This document shows, piece after piece, positions 45,601 to 54,316 of a DNA stretch of 64,000 nt. The translations under genes and the position numbers were made by a program. The DNA is taken from contig CAYMGE010000020.1 in NCBI GenBank assembly GCA_964389925.1, positions 1 to 64,000 of the forward strand, written 5' to 3'. How positions within the stretch are numbered: position 1 is the stretch's first letter; every line of letters begins with the position of its first letter. A model generated the notes under the pieces. The model worked only from the letters and a program-made list of their open reading frames with translations. It was not told the DNA's origin and did no database searches. Source of the stretch: CALECP01 sp964389925. GTDB lineage: Bacteria > Chloroflexota > Anaerolineae > Promineifilales > Promineifilaceae.

Positions 45601-47088
45601 GTGTCTATTAAACGACAACTTCCTCTCACCTATGCCGCTATCGCCTTGATAGCGGTCTTGGCTGTTTCTATTGTGCTACTTGTGACGCTACGGACATATT
45701 ACGACTCACTGGAACGCCGATATGTCGAACGGAACGCGCTGGCAATCGCGGCAATGATTCCCGATTTTTTTGACGATAGGCAACGCTTACAAACGCAGGC
45801 AGACACACTTTCATTTTTGACGCAGACACGCATAGAGATTTTTGATTTAGCAGGCGCGTTGCTCGTCGATTCGGGACTTCCGCAGTCACATGAAGCGGTC
45901 GCGTCAACAACATTTGAAGTGCAGATGGACGATGCGCTGCAGTCGATTCAGCAAACATTTGGGGGCGAATCGCGCACGACGCTGCTGGTTCTCGAAGATT
46001 CACGTGGGGTGATACGGCGAGAAACGACGACATGGGGTCGTCGTCATGAAGAGGAAATTGTGACTGATATTGTGGGGCCGATGTCGTTGGTGGGGTTGGA
46101 TGACTCGGCCGATGCCCCACCCTCCCAACAAGCCGCCATCGCCACCATTTACAACTTAGAACGGCAACCGATTGGTCATGTGCAGCTTTCGAGCGGCCTC
46201 GCTTATAGTCGCACCGTTTTGCGAAGCGTCACGTGGGGCATTGTATTGGCGGGCGCGATTGCGGTTTGTTTTGCCGCGCTGCTTGGCTGGATCGCCAGCA
46301 GACGACTGACACAACCACTGACCTCACTGACCAAATCAGCACAACAGATGGCGGCTGGCGATCTGACCACACGCACAGCTATCAAGCGGCGTGATGAGCT
46401 AGGTGAGTTAGGGCGAACCTTTAATCAGATGGCTGATCAAGTTGAGCATACGGTTGCGTCGTTGCAGCGGTTTGTCGCGGATGCGGCTCATGAACTGCAC
46501 ACACCTTTGACAGCCTTGCGAACCCGTTTGGAGTTGGTCAAACAGCCGGACAATCACACGACCGCTGCCCAGCAACAGGTACGCCACTTACAGCGCATCA
46601 GCGAAGATTTGCTGACGCTCTCGCGCTTGGACAATGAGTTGCAGCCGCCCAAAATGGTGCGGTTGAATTGGGTCGCGTTAATTTCGGCGCGATTAGAATT
46701 AGTTGCCGCACGAGCAGAGCAGGCACAAATCGACTTTGCATTTTCGCTGCCCGACAAGCCTGTTTGGGTGCAGGGTAATGCGGCGCAGTTGCAACAGGTT
46801 TTCGATAATTTAGTGGACAACGCGCTAAAGTTTACGCTAGTGGGTGGATGTGTGGCGGTTGAGTTGTCCGAAGAGGGCGTGCTAATTGTGCGCGATACGG
46901 GGATTGGGATTGAGGACATTGGGGGGATTTTCGGCCGATTTCATCGCGCCCCCAACGCTGCCCCCTATCCCGGCAGCGGTCTTGGTCTCGCCATTGTCTA
47001 CGCCATCGTTTCCACCCATCACGGCAAAATTACCGTCACCTCTCGACCGCAGCACACCGAGTTTCACGTTGCCTTGCCACTCTGTTAA
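45601..47088 (+). CDS. Sensor histidine kinase (HAMP-HisKA-HATPase)
   Basis: 495 aa starting at GTG 45601. Two transmembrane helices (about 10-30 and 205-228) enclose an extracytoplasmic sensor. HAMP follows (SRRLTQPLTSLTKSAQQMAA), then the phospho-His box FVADAAHELHTPLTALRTRL (His near 298), the N box QQVFDNLVDNALKFT and G boxes VRDTGIGIED and GSGLGLAIVYAI. It is intact, yet no response regulator is adjacent, so its partner must be elsewhere. Confidence 0.92.
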   Translation: MSIKRQLPLTYAAIALIAVLAVSIVLLVTLRTYYDSLERRYVERNALAIAAMIPDFFDDRQRLQTQADTLSFLTQTRIEIFDLAGALLVDSGLPQSHEAVASTTFEVQMDDALQSIQQTFGGESRTTLLVLEDSRGVIRRETTTWGRRHEEEIVTDIVGPMSLVGLDDSADAPPSQQAAIATIYNLERQPIGHVQLSSGLAYSRTVLRSVTWGIVLAGAIAVCFAALLGWIASRRLTQPLTSLTKSAQQMAAGDLTTRTAIKRRDELGELGRTFNQMADQVEHTVASLQRFVADAAHELHTPLTALRTRLELVKQPDNHTTAAQQQVRHLQRISEDLLTLSRLDNELQPPKMVRLNWVALISARLELVAARAEQAQIDFAFSLPDKPVWVQGNAAQLQQVFDNLVDNALKFTLVGGCVAVELSEEGVLIVRDTGIGIEDIGGIFGRFHRAPNAAPYPGSGLGLAIVYAIVSTHHGKITVTSRPQHTEFHVALPLC

Positions 47089-47233
47089 TGTCAACCGTCA
47101 GCATCTAATTTATTTTCCCCTCCTCATCTTCACCAACCCCGCTGTCAATGTTACACTAGCAATCGAAAAACACAGAAGATAATATCCCCAGCACACGTAT
47201 AAATCACGACTTCATGAACGATAAGGAGTTTAT

Positions 47234-48211
47234 ATGAATAAGAATACACTGTTGGAGTGGTACAGAATGATGGTTTTGATTCGCCGTTTTGAAGAACGTT
47301 GCGATGAGCTGTACCAACTCGAAGGCAAAATTAAGGGGTTCCTCCACCTCTACATTGGACAGGAGGCGGTCGCCGTCGGCACAATTATGGCGCGACAGGA
47401 CGGCGACCACGTTATCACAGCCTACCGCGATCATGCTCATGCGCTGGCGTGCGGCATTGAGGCCAAATATGTGATGGCAGAGTTAATGGGCAAGGCAACA
47501 GGCTCCAGCGGCGGGCGTGGCGGCTCAATGCACATCGCAGACAAAGACAAACTATTCTGGGGCGGCTACGGCATTGTCGGTGGACAAATTCCGCTCGGTG
47601 TTGGTTTTGCATTGAAAGAGAAATATCGCAAGACTGACAACGCATCGCTGACCTATTTTGGTGAAGGTGCAACGAACATTGGCTACTTCCATGAAGCGGT
47701 CAATATGGCAAAGGTGTGGGAGTTGCCTGTCCTGTTTGTTGCCGAAAACAACAAGTACGGCATGGGAACGGTCATCGATAAGGCATCGGCCGTCAACAGC
47801 ATCACCAAAAAAGCAAAAGGGTACGAAATTCCCGCTCGTCAAATCGACGGACAGGACATTTTGGCGGTTTATGAGGCGACATCGGCCGAACTAGCCGAAA
47901 TCCGCCAAGGTAATGGGCCACGCCTGCTCGAAATGATGACCTATCGCTACGAAGGTCACAGCATTGGCGACCGCACCAAGTATCGCACCCGCGAAGAACT
48001 CGAAGAGTGGCGTGGTACAAATGACCCTATCGCCAATCTTCAAAGACACATCCTCGAAAATTTCGACGACGTAAGCGAAGACGATTTGAAAGCGATCCAA
48101 GACGATGTACAGAAAGAGGTCGATGAAGCGGTCAAATTCGCCAATGAATCGCCCGACCCTGCGCTTGATTCGCTGTATGACCACATTTATCCAGAGGGAG
48201 GCGCGGCGTAA
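47234..48211 (+). CDS. pdhA: Pyruvate/acetoin dehydrogenase E1 component, alpha subunit
   Basis: 325 aa. Thiamine-diphosphate site FGEGATNIGYFHEAVNMAKV with ENNKYGMGT, and the phospho-loop-like EGHSIGDRTKYRTREEL. GGRGGSMHIAD (about 96) is the family-typical SGGRGGSMH. It decarboxylates a 2-oxo acid with the beta subunit. AAGGAG ahead of the ATG. First gene of a three-gene operon. Acetoin dehydrogenase cannot be excluded. Confidence 0.9.
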   Translation: MNKNTLLEWYRMMVLIRRFEERCDELYQLEGKIKGFLHLYIGQEAVAVGTIMARQDGDHVITAYRDHAHALACGIEAKYVMAELMGKATGSSGGRGGSMHIADKDKLFWGGYGIVGGQIPLGVGFALKEKYRKTDNASLTYFGEGATNIGYFHEAVNMAKVWELPVLFVAENNKYGMGTVIDKASAVNSITKKAKGYEIPARQIDGQDILAVYEATSAELAEIRQGNGPRLLEMMTYRYEGHSIGDRTKYRTREELEEWRGTNDPIANLQRHILENFDDVSEDDLKAIQDDVQKEVDEAVKFANESPDPALDSLYDHIYPEGGAA

Positions 48212-48213
48212 AA

Positions 48214-48260
48214 CGTGAAACGCAAAACGTAATTGTCTCGGTTACGTTTTACGCTTTACG
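48214..48260. repeat. Intergenic inverted repeat between E1 subunit genes
   Basis: CGTGAAACGCAAAACGTAA (48214-48232) and TTACGTTTTACGCTTTACG (48242-48260) pair at 16 of 19 positions. It lies in the pdhA-pdhB gap. The tacgttttacgc-type text looks like a dispersed short repeat, but no second copy was found in this window. Confidence 0.6.
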
Positions 48261-48277
48261 CATTACGTATTACAAAA

Positions 48278-49258
48278 ATGGCTAAATTAACACTAAGACA
48301 AGCAATCACCGAAGCCCTCCGTGAAGAGATGCACCGTGATCCAGATGTGTTCATCATGGGCGAGGAAGTTGCAGCGTGGGGCGGAACGTATGCCGTCACG
48401 AAAGGATTTTTGGATGAGTTCGGAGAGGAGCGGGTGTTGGACACACCGATCTCTGAGATGGCGATTGCGGGGGCAGCGACGGGGGCGGCGATGGCGGGAG
48501 TTCGGCCGATTGCCGAATTCATGACCATCAACTTCGCATTTGTCGCCTTCGACATGATCGTGAATCATGCGGCGAAAGTCAGCTACATGTTCAACGGACA
48601 ATTCGATTGTCCTGTCGTTTTCCGTGCGCCGGGCGGTGGTGGTAAGCAGTTGGGCGCGACCCACAGCCACACGCCCGACGTTATTTTCGCGCACTTTCCC
48701 GGTCTGAAAGTTGTGTGCCCCGCGACACCGTACGACGCAAAAGGGTTGCTCAAGGCGGCAATCCGCGACAATGCGCCTGTGATGTTCATTGAGCCTGTGC
48801 CACTTTACACCTCTCCAAAGGTGCGCGGTGAGGTACCTGATAGTGACTACACTATCCCGCTGGGCGAAAGTGACATCAAGCGGGAAGGTAATGATGTGAC
48901 GCTCATCACGTATGGTGAAGGATTATGGACGTGCATCGATGCGGCAAAACAGTTGAGCAAAGATGGGATCGAATGTGAAATCGTCGATTTGCGCTCATTA
49001 CAGCCGCTTGACGATACAAAATTTGTCGAATCATTCAAAAAGACAAATCGCGCGGTCGTCTGTGAATTTGGACACACGACGTATGGCATTGGCGCGGAAG
49101 TCGTCGCACGCTTGCAAGAAAAGGCATTCGACTATATTGATGCGCCGATCTTGCGCGTTGGGGCAGCCCAAGCACCGGCACCCTACGCAGGCCAGCTCGA
49201 AAAATCTGGCTTGCCCAACCCGCAACAAGTGATCGATGCAGTAAAGGAGATAATGTAA
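48278..49258 (+). CDS. pdhB: Pyruvate/acetoin dehydrogenase E1 component, beta subunit
   Basis: 326 aa from ATG 48278; the longer frame to 48233 runs through the inverted repeat. Features are TLRQAITEALREEMHRDPDV, FIMGEEVAAWGGTYAVTKG, DTPISEMAIAGAATGAA, the conserved FRAPGGGGKQLGATHSH and IEPVPLY. It completes the E1 heterotetramer and its stop overlaps the E2 start by one base. Confidence 0.92.
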   Translation: MAKLTLRQAITEALREEMHRDPDVFIMGEEVAAWGGTYAVTKGFLDEFGEERVLDTPISEMAIAGAATGAAMAGVRPIAEFMTINFAFVAFDMIVNHAAKVSYMFNGQFDCPVVFRAPGGGGKQLGATHSHTPDVIFAHFPGLKVVCPATPYDAKGLLKAAIRDNAPVMFIEPVPLYTSPKVRGEVPDSDYTIPLGESDIKREGNDVTLITYGEGLWTCIDAAKQLSKDGIECEIVDLRSLQPLDDTKFVESFKKTNRAVVCEFGHTTYGIGAEVVARLQEKAFDYIDAPILRVGAAQAPAPYAGQLEKSGLPNPQQVIDAVKEIM

Positions 49259-50541
49259 TGGCTGAACTCGTAAAAATGCCAACACTCGGCTTTGATATGG
49301 AAGAAGGCACGATGGGCGTTTGGCTCAAAGAGGTTGGTGATGCGGTAGCTGTTGGCGATGTGCTGGCTGAAATCGAATCTGACAAAGTGACACAAGAGCT
49401 ACAGGCGCGTTCTGAAGGTGTTTTGTTGGCGCGTTTTACCGAAGAAGGAGACATCATTCCTGTCGGTGCGGACTTAGGCGTGATTGGTGCGGAAGGGGAA
49501 GATTTCTCTGACTTGGTATCTGGTGGCACGTCAGAACCGAAAAAACAAGAAGAGGAACGGACCGAAGAAGCTGAGGAAGAGGTTGTCGAACAGGCAGCTT
49601 CTGAGCCTGCCAGCAGTGAGGCGACTGGCGATGAATTTCCCGGCGGGGTAAAAGCGACTCCTGTGGCACGTCGCTTGGCAAAGGATAAATCGGCCGATCT
49701 AAAACAAATCAACGGAACGGGACCGGGCGGCCGAATTGTCAAAGCAGATGTCGAAAAGTTCCTCGCGTCTGGTGGCGCAAAGAAAGCACCAAAAGCAGAA
49801 GCACCCGCCCCGCAAAAAGTGACACCTGTGCAGGCCGTTTCCATCGAAGCAAGCGCAGATCAAGAGGTCGTCGAATTGACGCGCCTCCGCAAAGCGATTG
49901 CGCGTCGCATGACGGAGAGCAAGCAGACAGTTCCACACTTCCAAGTGACCTCTGCCATCGACATGACGGCCGCATTGGCACTACGGAAACAGATCAATGC
50001 CTCTATGCCCGAAGGCGAAAAGGCCAGCGTCAATGACCTGATCGTGAAGGCGTGTGGCGTTGCGCTTCGCAGCTATCCAAACATCAATGCCACTTGGGGT
50101 GGTGATAAGCTGCTGCACAATAAGCAGATCAATGTTGGCACAGCAGTTGCGGTTGAGGGTGGTTTGCTGACTATCGTGCAGCACAACACTGACAAGTCGA
50201 GCATTGGTCAGGTAGCACGCGAGAATGCCGATAAAATCGGCCGCGCCCGCTCAGGCAGGGTGCAAGCCGAAGATATTCAAGGCAGCACATTCTCCGTCAG
50301 CAACTTGGGCGCGTTTGATGTCTATGAGTTCACGGCGATCATCAATCCACCAGAGGCAGCGATTCTAGCAGTAGGTTCTGCCAAACCAGAGGTCGTTGTG
50401 CGCGATGGCGAGATGGTGATTCGCAATATCATGCGGGTGACGCTATCGGCCGATCACCGCGTGACCGACGGTGCAGAGGTCGCTCAATTCCTACAGCATC
50501 TCAAAGGCATTCTTGAAGCCCCGATGAAACTTTTGCTCTAA
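49258..50541 (+). CDS. pdhC: 2-oxo acid dehydrogenase E2 (dihydrolipoyl acyltransferase)
   Basis: 427 aa. Lipoyl domain (1-75) with the modified Lys in EIESDKVTQEL, an acidic Glu-rich linker, an E1/E3-binding domain (ATPVARRLAKDKSADLKQIN, then GTGPGGRIVKADV), an Ala/Pro linker and the catalytic domain with LSADHRVTDGAEVAQFL, whose His is the acyl-transfer base. AAGGAG precedes the ATG. No dihydrolipoamide dehydrogenase (E3) follows. Confidence 0.93.
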   Translation: MAELVKMPTLGFDMEEGTMGVWLKEVGDAVAVGDVLAEIESDKVTQELQARSEGVLLARFTEEGDIIPVGADLGVIGAEGEDFSDLVSGGTSEPKKQEEERTEEAEEEVVEQAASEPASSEATGDEFPGGVKATPVARRLAKDKSADLKQINGTGPGGRIVKADVEKFLASGGAKKAPKAEAPAPQKVTPVQAVSIEASADQEVVELTRLRKAIARRMTESKQTVPHFQVTSAIDMTAALALRKQINASMPEGEKASVNDLIVKACGVALRSYPNINATWGGDKLLHNKQINVGTAVAVEGGLLTIVQHNTDKSSIGQVARENADKIGRARSGRVQAEDIQGSTFSVSNLGAFDVYEFTAIINPPEAAILAVGSAKPEVVVRDGEMVIRNIMRVTLSADHRVTDGAEVAQFLQHLKGILEAPMKLLL

Positions 50542-50552
50542 CCTTTGAACAC

Positions 50553-50595
50553 AAACCATGCGGTCACTTGTCGCATAAGTGACCGCATGGTGTTT
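50553..50595 (+). terminator. Hairpin after the dehydrogenase operon
   Basis: Perfect 15-bp stem ACCATGCGGTCACTT (50555-50569) / AAGTGACCGCATGGT (50577-50591) with a 7-nt loop, 13 bases after the E2 stop. The T-run is short (GTTT), so it may act as terminator or as an mRNA 3' stabiliser. Confidence 0.7.
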
Positions 50596-50743
50596 CAGCA
50601 TAGAAAGAGCCGGCGTTCATTCAATTCCACAAACTGCTACAATTCTTCGATGCAACCTTTGCCTGACTACTTACAATTGCCCTGCGTGACATTTACAGAC
50701 TGTTACAGACACGTTTTCCCTACACTATAAAAAAACGATAGCT

Positions 50744-51973
50744 ATGCGCGTGCTTTTTTTGACACCGGCCTATCCACCGGCACCCGGTGGCGGCGAACGC
50801 TATGTCCGCGCATTGGCGCAGCATCTCACCGTATTGGGTTGTGAGATTAGCGTCATTGCCAGCAGCGCACGCGGAGATAGTGACTTTTGGCAGGGGCGAC
50901 TTGAGACCTATCATGAGGTGGATGGGGCAATGGCTGTTGAGCGGTTGGCGGTGCGAGGGTTTGGACTCGGCCGATACGAATTACTCGCATGGCGTAAAGC
51001 AATGGCCGTCTTGTCATCCCTCAAAATCGTCAATGTGTCGCCACTTCTGCAAACGCTCGCACGGCACTTCCCGCGCATCGTTGGGCTAGAAGCCGCGCTC
51101 GACAGGCAGCCATGTCCCGATTTAGTGCATGGCTTTAATGCCTCGTGGGAATATCCAATGGTGGCAGGGTGGAAGGCGGCGCGATGGTGGGGCGTGCCAT
51201 TTGTGGCAACGCCATTTGCCCACTTTGGTGCAAACCCGCGTGGGCGCATGGCGCGTAACACATTTATGCAGCATCACCGGCAAATGCTTGCCGATGCGGA
51301 TGCCGTGCTGACGTTGACAGATGTAGAGCAAAAGGGAATGGCGGCATGGGGGGTAACGCCAAAAATTAGTCAGGCGATTGGTGGCGGAATTGACCCAGTG
51401 CCAGATTTTGTTTCGGCCGCTGAAATTCGCAAAAAATTCCAACTGCCTGAGCGATTTGGGCTGTTTGTCGGTCGTCTAAACCGCGATAAAGGAGCCATCG
51501 ACACAGCCAAAGCTGCGATTGACGGCGGCATTCCCATCGCCTTCGCAGGCTCACTGATGCCCGACTTCGCCCAATTTCACGCAAATAATCCGCATCCAAA
51601 CATTCTCTTGCTCAACTTTGTGTCTGAGTCCGACAAACATGCCTTGCTCAACGCCTGTGCATTCTTGACGTTGCCCTCGCATAGCGAATCGTTTGGGATC
51701 GTTATTTTGGAGGCGTGGGCGCATGGGAAAGGGGTTGTGGCGGCCGATGCAGGTGGAATTCCAGCCCTAGTGACCCATGGTCGAGATGGGTTGCTCGTTC
51801 GCTATGGGGATGTTGGGGGGCTATCGGCCGCAATGCAGCGCATTTTCACCGACCAAAGTCTTGCAACTCGACTTGGAAAAAACGGTCAACAAACATTGGC
51901 AGAGCGATTTAATTGGTCTCGCGTGGCACAGGATGTTTTGGCAGTGTATCAAGTCGTGTCGAACGCTCATTGA
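50744..51973 (+). CDS. Glycosyltransferase family 4 protein
   Basis: 409 aa. N-terminal MRVLFLTPAYPPAPGGGERY with the Gly-rich acceptor loop; C-terminal GLFVGRLNRDKGAIDTAKA, then LPSHSESFGIVILEAWAHGK with the retaining E-x7-E pair, and GIPALVTHGRDGLLV. Similar enzymes build capsule or cell-wall glycans. It is separate from the upstream operon by a hairpin and about 150 bases. Confidence 0.88.
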   Translation: MRVLFLTPAYPPAPGGGERYVRALAQHLTVLGCEISVIASSARGDSDFWQGRLETYHEVDGAMAVERLAVRGFGLGRYELLAWRKAMAVLSSLKIVNVSPLLQTLARHFPRIVGLEAALDRQPCPDLVHGFNASWEYPMVAGWKAARWWGVPFVATPFAHFGANPRGRMARNTFMQHHRQMLADADAVLTLTDVEQKGMAAWGVTPKISQAIGGGIDPVPDFVSAAEIRKKFQLPERFGLFVGRLNRDKGAIDTAKAAIDGGIPIAFAGSLMPDFAQFHANNPHPNILLLNFVSESDKHALLNACAFLTLPSHSESFGIVILEAWAHGKGVVAADAGGIPALVTHGRDGLLVRYGDVGGLSAAMQRIFTDQSLATRLGKNGQQTLAERFNWSRVAQDVLAVYQVVSNAH

Positions 51974-51974
51974 C

Positions 51975-52094
51975 CCAACGTAGACTTTCTGCGCGGCTGT
52001 TCCTCTGGCATCCCCACACGCGAGAGTAAGGCGTGCCAATGCGTGCATCGTCAGACGCGATCACTAAATCGGCACATAGCGCGAGTTCCAACAT
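51975..52094 (-). pseudogene. Enoyl-CoA hydratase/isomerase fragment
   Basis: The minus strand reads LELALCADLVIASDDARIGT, then PYSRVWG, the oxyanion-hole helix and following loop of crotonase-fold enzymes, without any start or remaining domain. After VWG the similarity is lost, with a possible shift of frame. It is a relic caught between the glycosyltransferase and acetyltransferase genes. Confidence 0.7.
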
Positions 52095-52136
52095 GGTATA
52101 AAATACAATCGTAACTTTAAGTATGAGGCAAATCAG

Positions 52137-52730
52137 ATGGTATTTGGCAACAAAGCGTGTGCGATTCCGGACGGACTTGTAACAGATGAGTTTTTGATTC
52201 GGCCGTTATTGACAACCGATGTCGAATTGGACTATGCAGCCGTGATGGACAGCAAAGAAATTCTGCGCGTGTGGGAGCAGTCAGGCTGGCCAGAAGATGA
52301 CTTTACAATAGCTGATAATCTCGAAGATTTGCAGCGGCACGAGCGACAGCACATCAATCGTGAAATTTACACGTTTACGGTGATGAACCCGGCCGAAACA
52401 GAATGTCTCGGCTGCATTTACATCTGTCCAATCACGGCACGCTGGCTGACAAATGCCGAGACAACGCCGCTAGGGGAGCAAGATTGGCGGGACTATGAAG
52501 CAGCGATTCAGTTCTGGATTCGGCAGTCACGGCTGGCCGAGCAGATGGACAAGAAACTACTCACGCTCCTGCGCCCGTGGTTTGAACAGGTATGGGACTT
52601 TGACGGTCATTTCTATTTGACCAATGAACAGTTTGAGCAGCAGGTCGCTTTATTTGAGGAAGCGGACTTACAGTTGCAGATGGAAGTCAAGCTGCCAAAA
52701 GTAGCGGCGAAATTTCTTGCCTATGCGTGA
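52137..52730 (+). CDS. GNAT-like acetyltransferase family protein
   Basis: 197 aa. LVTDEFLIRPLLTTDVELDY and YTFTVMNPAETECLGCIYIC resemble the first strands of a GNAT fold; the acetyl-CoA loop is replaced by AIQFWIRQSRLAEQMDKKLL, which suggests a divergent member. A TATAAA-like box lies at about 52097 within the short leader. Substrate unknown. Confidence 0.6.
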   Translation: MVFGNKACAIPDGLVTDEFLIRPLLTTDVELDYAAVMDSKEILRVWEQSGWPEDDFTIADNLEDLQRHERQHINREIYTFTVMNPAETECLGCIYICPITARWLTNAETTPLGEQDWRDYEAAIQFWIRQSRLAEQMDKKLLTLLRPWFEQVWDFDGHFYLTNEQFEQQVALFEEADLQLQMEVKLPKVAAKFLAYA

Positions 52731-52842
52731 CGCGCTGCGCGTTGAATGGAATAACGGCGCACCTTGTCTTGCACAAGCAGTCGCGGGTGCGGCACGCTTC
52801 AAAGATGGGGCTGGTCGTCACGGCGACTTTGAGAACATTTAA
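52723..52842 (+). pseudogene. Possible 39-aa ORF or gene remnant
   Basis: ATG 52723 overlaps the previous stop (ATGCGTGA) and the frame runs to TAA 52840-52842. The peptide (VEWNNGAPCLAQAVAGAARF, then KDGAGRHGDFENI) looks protein-like yet too short for a known domain, so it may be the tail of a lost gene or a small coupled gene. No RBS is visible. Confidence 0.3.
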
Positions 52843-53552
52843 TCGGCCCGCTTTTTTCCAGAGACGTAAAAGTTGAGGTTGTTTGTTTTGCCATCGGCCG
52901 AACATTCCTCCACTAGTTCAAATCCCGCTTCCTGCAAAAGCGAGCGCGTCGCCGCATGATCGAGATAAGCGATGTAGCGCATACCGTTTCCGCCGCGTTT
53001 CCAATCGACGAGATAATCGTTTGGTTCGACATCCTCGGCCGATAGCCCCACCGCAGCCCAATCGATCACCTTCTTGCGTAAACGTTCGCTCTGCATGAAT
53101 TGAAAGGTGCTGATAACCAATCGGCCGCCATCGCTCAGATGATCGCGTATCTCGCGCAGTAAGTTGACGCGATTTTCATGACTGGGAATATGATGCAAGG
53201 CAGCGATACAGGCAATGCCATCGAACGTGCCTAGCCCCTGTAAAGGATGCGGGGTCAGCAAGTTGCGCTCGTGGAAGCTAGTTGTTCCCAGCGTGCGCCC
53301 TTCGTCGAGGAGGGCATTGCTGAAATCGACCCCTGTGTAGTGGCGGATACGCTGATGTTTGAGCAGATAGCGGCCGAGACGACCATCTCCACAGCCCACA
53401 TCGAGAAATGTGTCACACGGCTGAGGCAGACTATCCATAACAAATGCAAAGCCGTGCCAAGGCGAACTGCGCGTTGAGGAAAAATGTTTCGCAAAACGCT
53501 GGTAAAATTCGTGATTAATTGTGACGAGACGTTGGACAACTTCTTTTTTCAT
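52839..53552 (-). CDS. Class I methyltransferase, Trm9/ABH8-like
   Basis: 237 aa. N-terminal INHEFYQRFAKHFSSTRSSPW is characteristic of Trm9-type wobble-uridine methyltransferases and relatives. SAM site FLDVGCGDGRLGRYL, then IACIAALHHIPSHENRV and LSDGGRLVISTFQFM. In eukaryotes this group completes mcm5U in tRNA; the bacterial substrate is not established. No bacterial Trm112-like partner is adjacent. It is divergent from a TrmH-type RNA methyltransferase gene. Confidence 0.78.
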   Translation of the reverse strand: MKKEVVQRLVTINHEFYQRFAKHFSSTRSSPWHGFAFVMDSLPQPCDTFLDVGCGDGRLGRYLLKHQRIRHYTGVDFSNALLDEGRTLGTTSFHERNLLTPHPLQGLGTFDGIACIAALHHIPSHENRVNLLREIRDHLSDGGRLVISTFQFMQSERLRKKVIDWAAVGLSAEDVEPNDYLVDWKRGGNGMRYIAYLDHAATRSLLQEAGFELVEECSADGKTNNLNFYVSGKKRAD

Positions 53553-53590
53553 ATGTGGGACAGGGATGCCTGTAGTACGTTTTACGAATA

Positions 53591-54316
53591 ATGATAACCA
53601 GCACTGATAATAGCAAAATCAAATATGTGGCGCGACTACAAACAGATCGTCGTTTTCGCTGGCGGGAACGGGCGTTTGTTGTTGAGGGAGAGCGTAACGT
53701 GCGAGACGTGATTGCCTATCACCCCCCCACACTGATACTGCATACAAGCGCGAGCAAGCCGCCCACAGCCCCGGCTTTCTCCATCGCCGCCCCGCTTATG
53801 CGCCGTATCAGCGATGTCGAAACACCGCCCGGTATCCTTGCCGTTATGCCATTTCCCCAACTTACTTTGCCATCTGAGCCAACGCTTCTGTTAATTCTGG
53901 ATGGTGTCCAAACACCGGGCAATATGGGAACAATGCTGAGAACCGCCGCCGCTGCGGGGGCAGATGGGGTGTTGCTTGCGCCCGGTTGTGTTGATCCGTT
54001 TAATCCAAAAGTCGTGCGTGGTGCGATGGGGGCGCATTTTCGCTTGCCGATCCAGAAGATGGGATGGGGTGAGATAGCGGGAATTGTGAGTGGAATGCAA
54101 CTGTGGGTCGCATCGGCTGCGTCTGCCACCGCTTACACCGCGGTTGACTGGCGAAAGCCCTCCGCGCTTATCATTGGGAATGAAGCGAATGGCCCCTCGA
54201 CAAAGGCGTTGCAGCTAGCAGAGGGGGTGGGGATTCCAATGGCGGCCGATGTCGAATCGCTAAATGCAGCGATGGCGGCCGGCATCATCCTATTTGAGGC
54301 GGCTCGCCAACGCTAG
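53591..54316 (+). CDS. TrmH/SpoU family RNA 2'-O-methyltransferase
   Basis: 241 aa. N-terminal substrate-binding piece (NSKIKYVARLQTDRRFRWRE, then RAFVVEGERNVRDV) and a SPOUT knot with LILDGVQTPGNMGTMLRTA (motif 1), ALIIGNEANGPS (motif 2) and MAADVESLNAAMAAGIILFE (motif 3), read in parts. It methylates a ribose 2'-OH in rRNA or tRNA. Its stop overlaps the convergent gene by 4 bases. Confidence 0.92.
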   Translation: MITSTDNSKIKYVARLQTDRRFRWRERAFVVEGERNVRDVIAYHPPTLILHTSASKPPTAPAFSIAAPLMRRISDVETPPGILAVMPFPQLTLPSEPTLLLILDGVQTPGNMGTMLRTAAAAGADGVLLAPGCVDPFNPKVVRGAMGAHFRLPIQKMGWGEIAGIVSGMQLWVASAASATAYTAVDWRKPSALIIGNEANGPSTKALQLAEGVGIPMAADVESLNAAMAAGIILFEAARQR

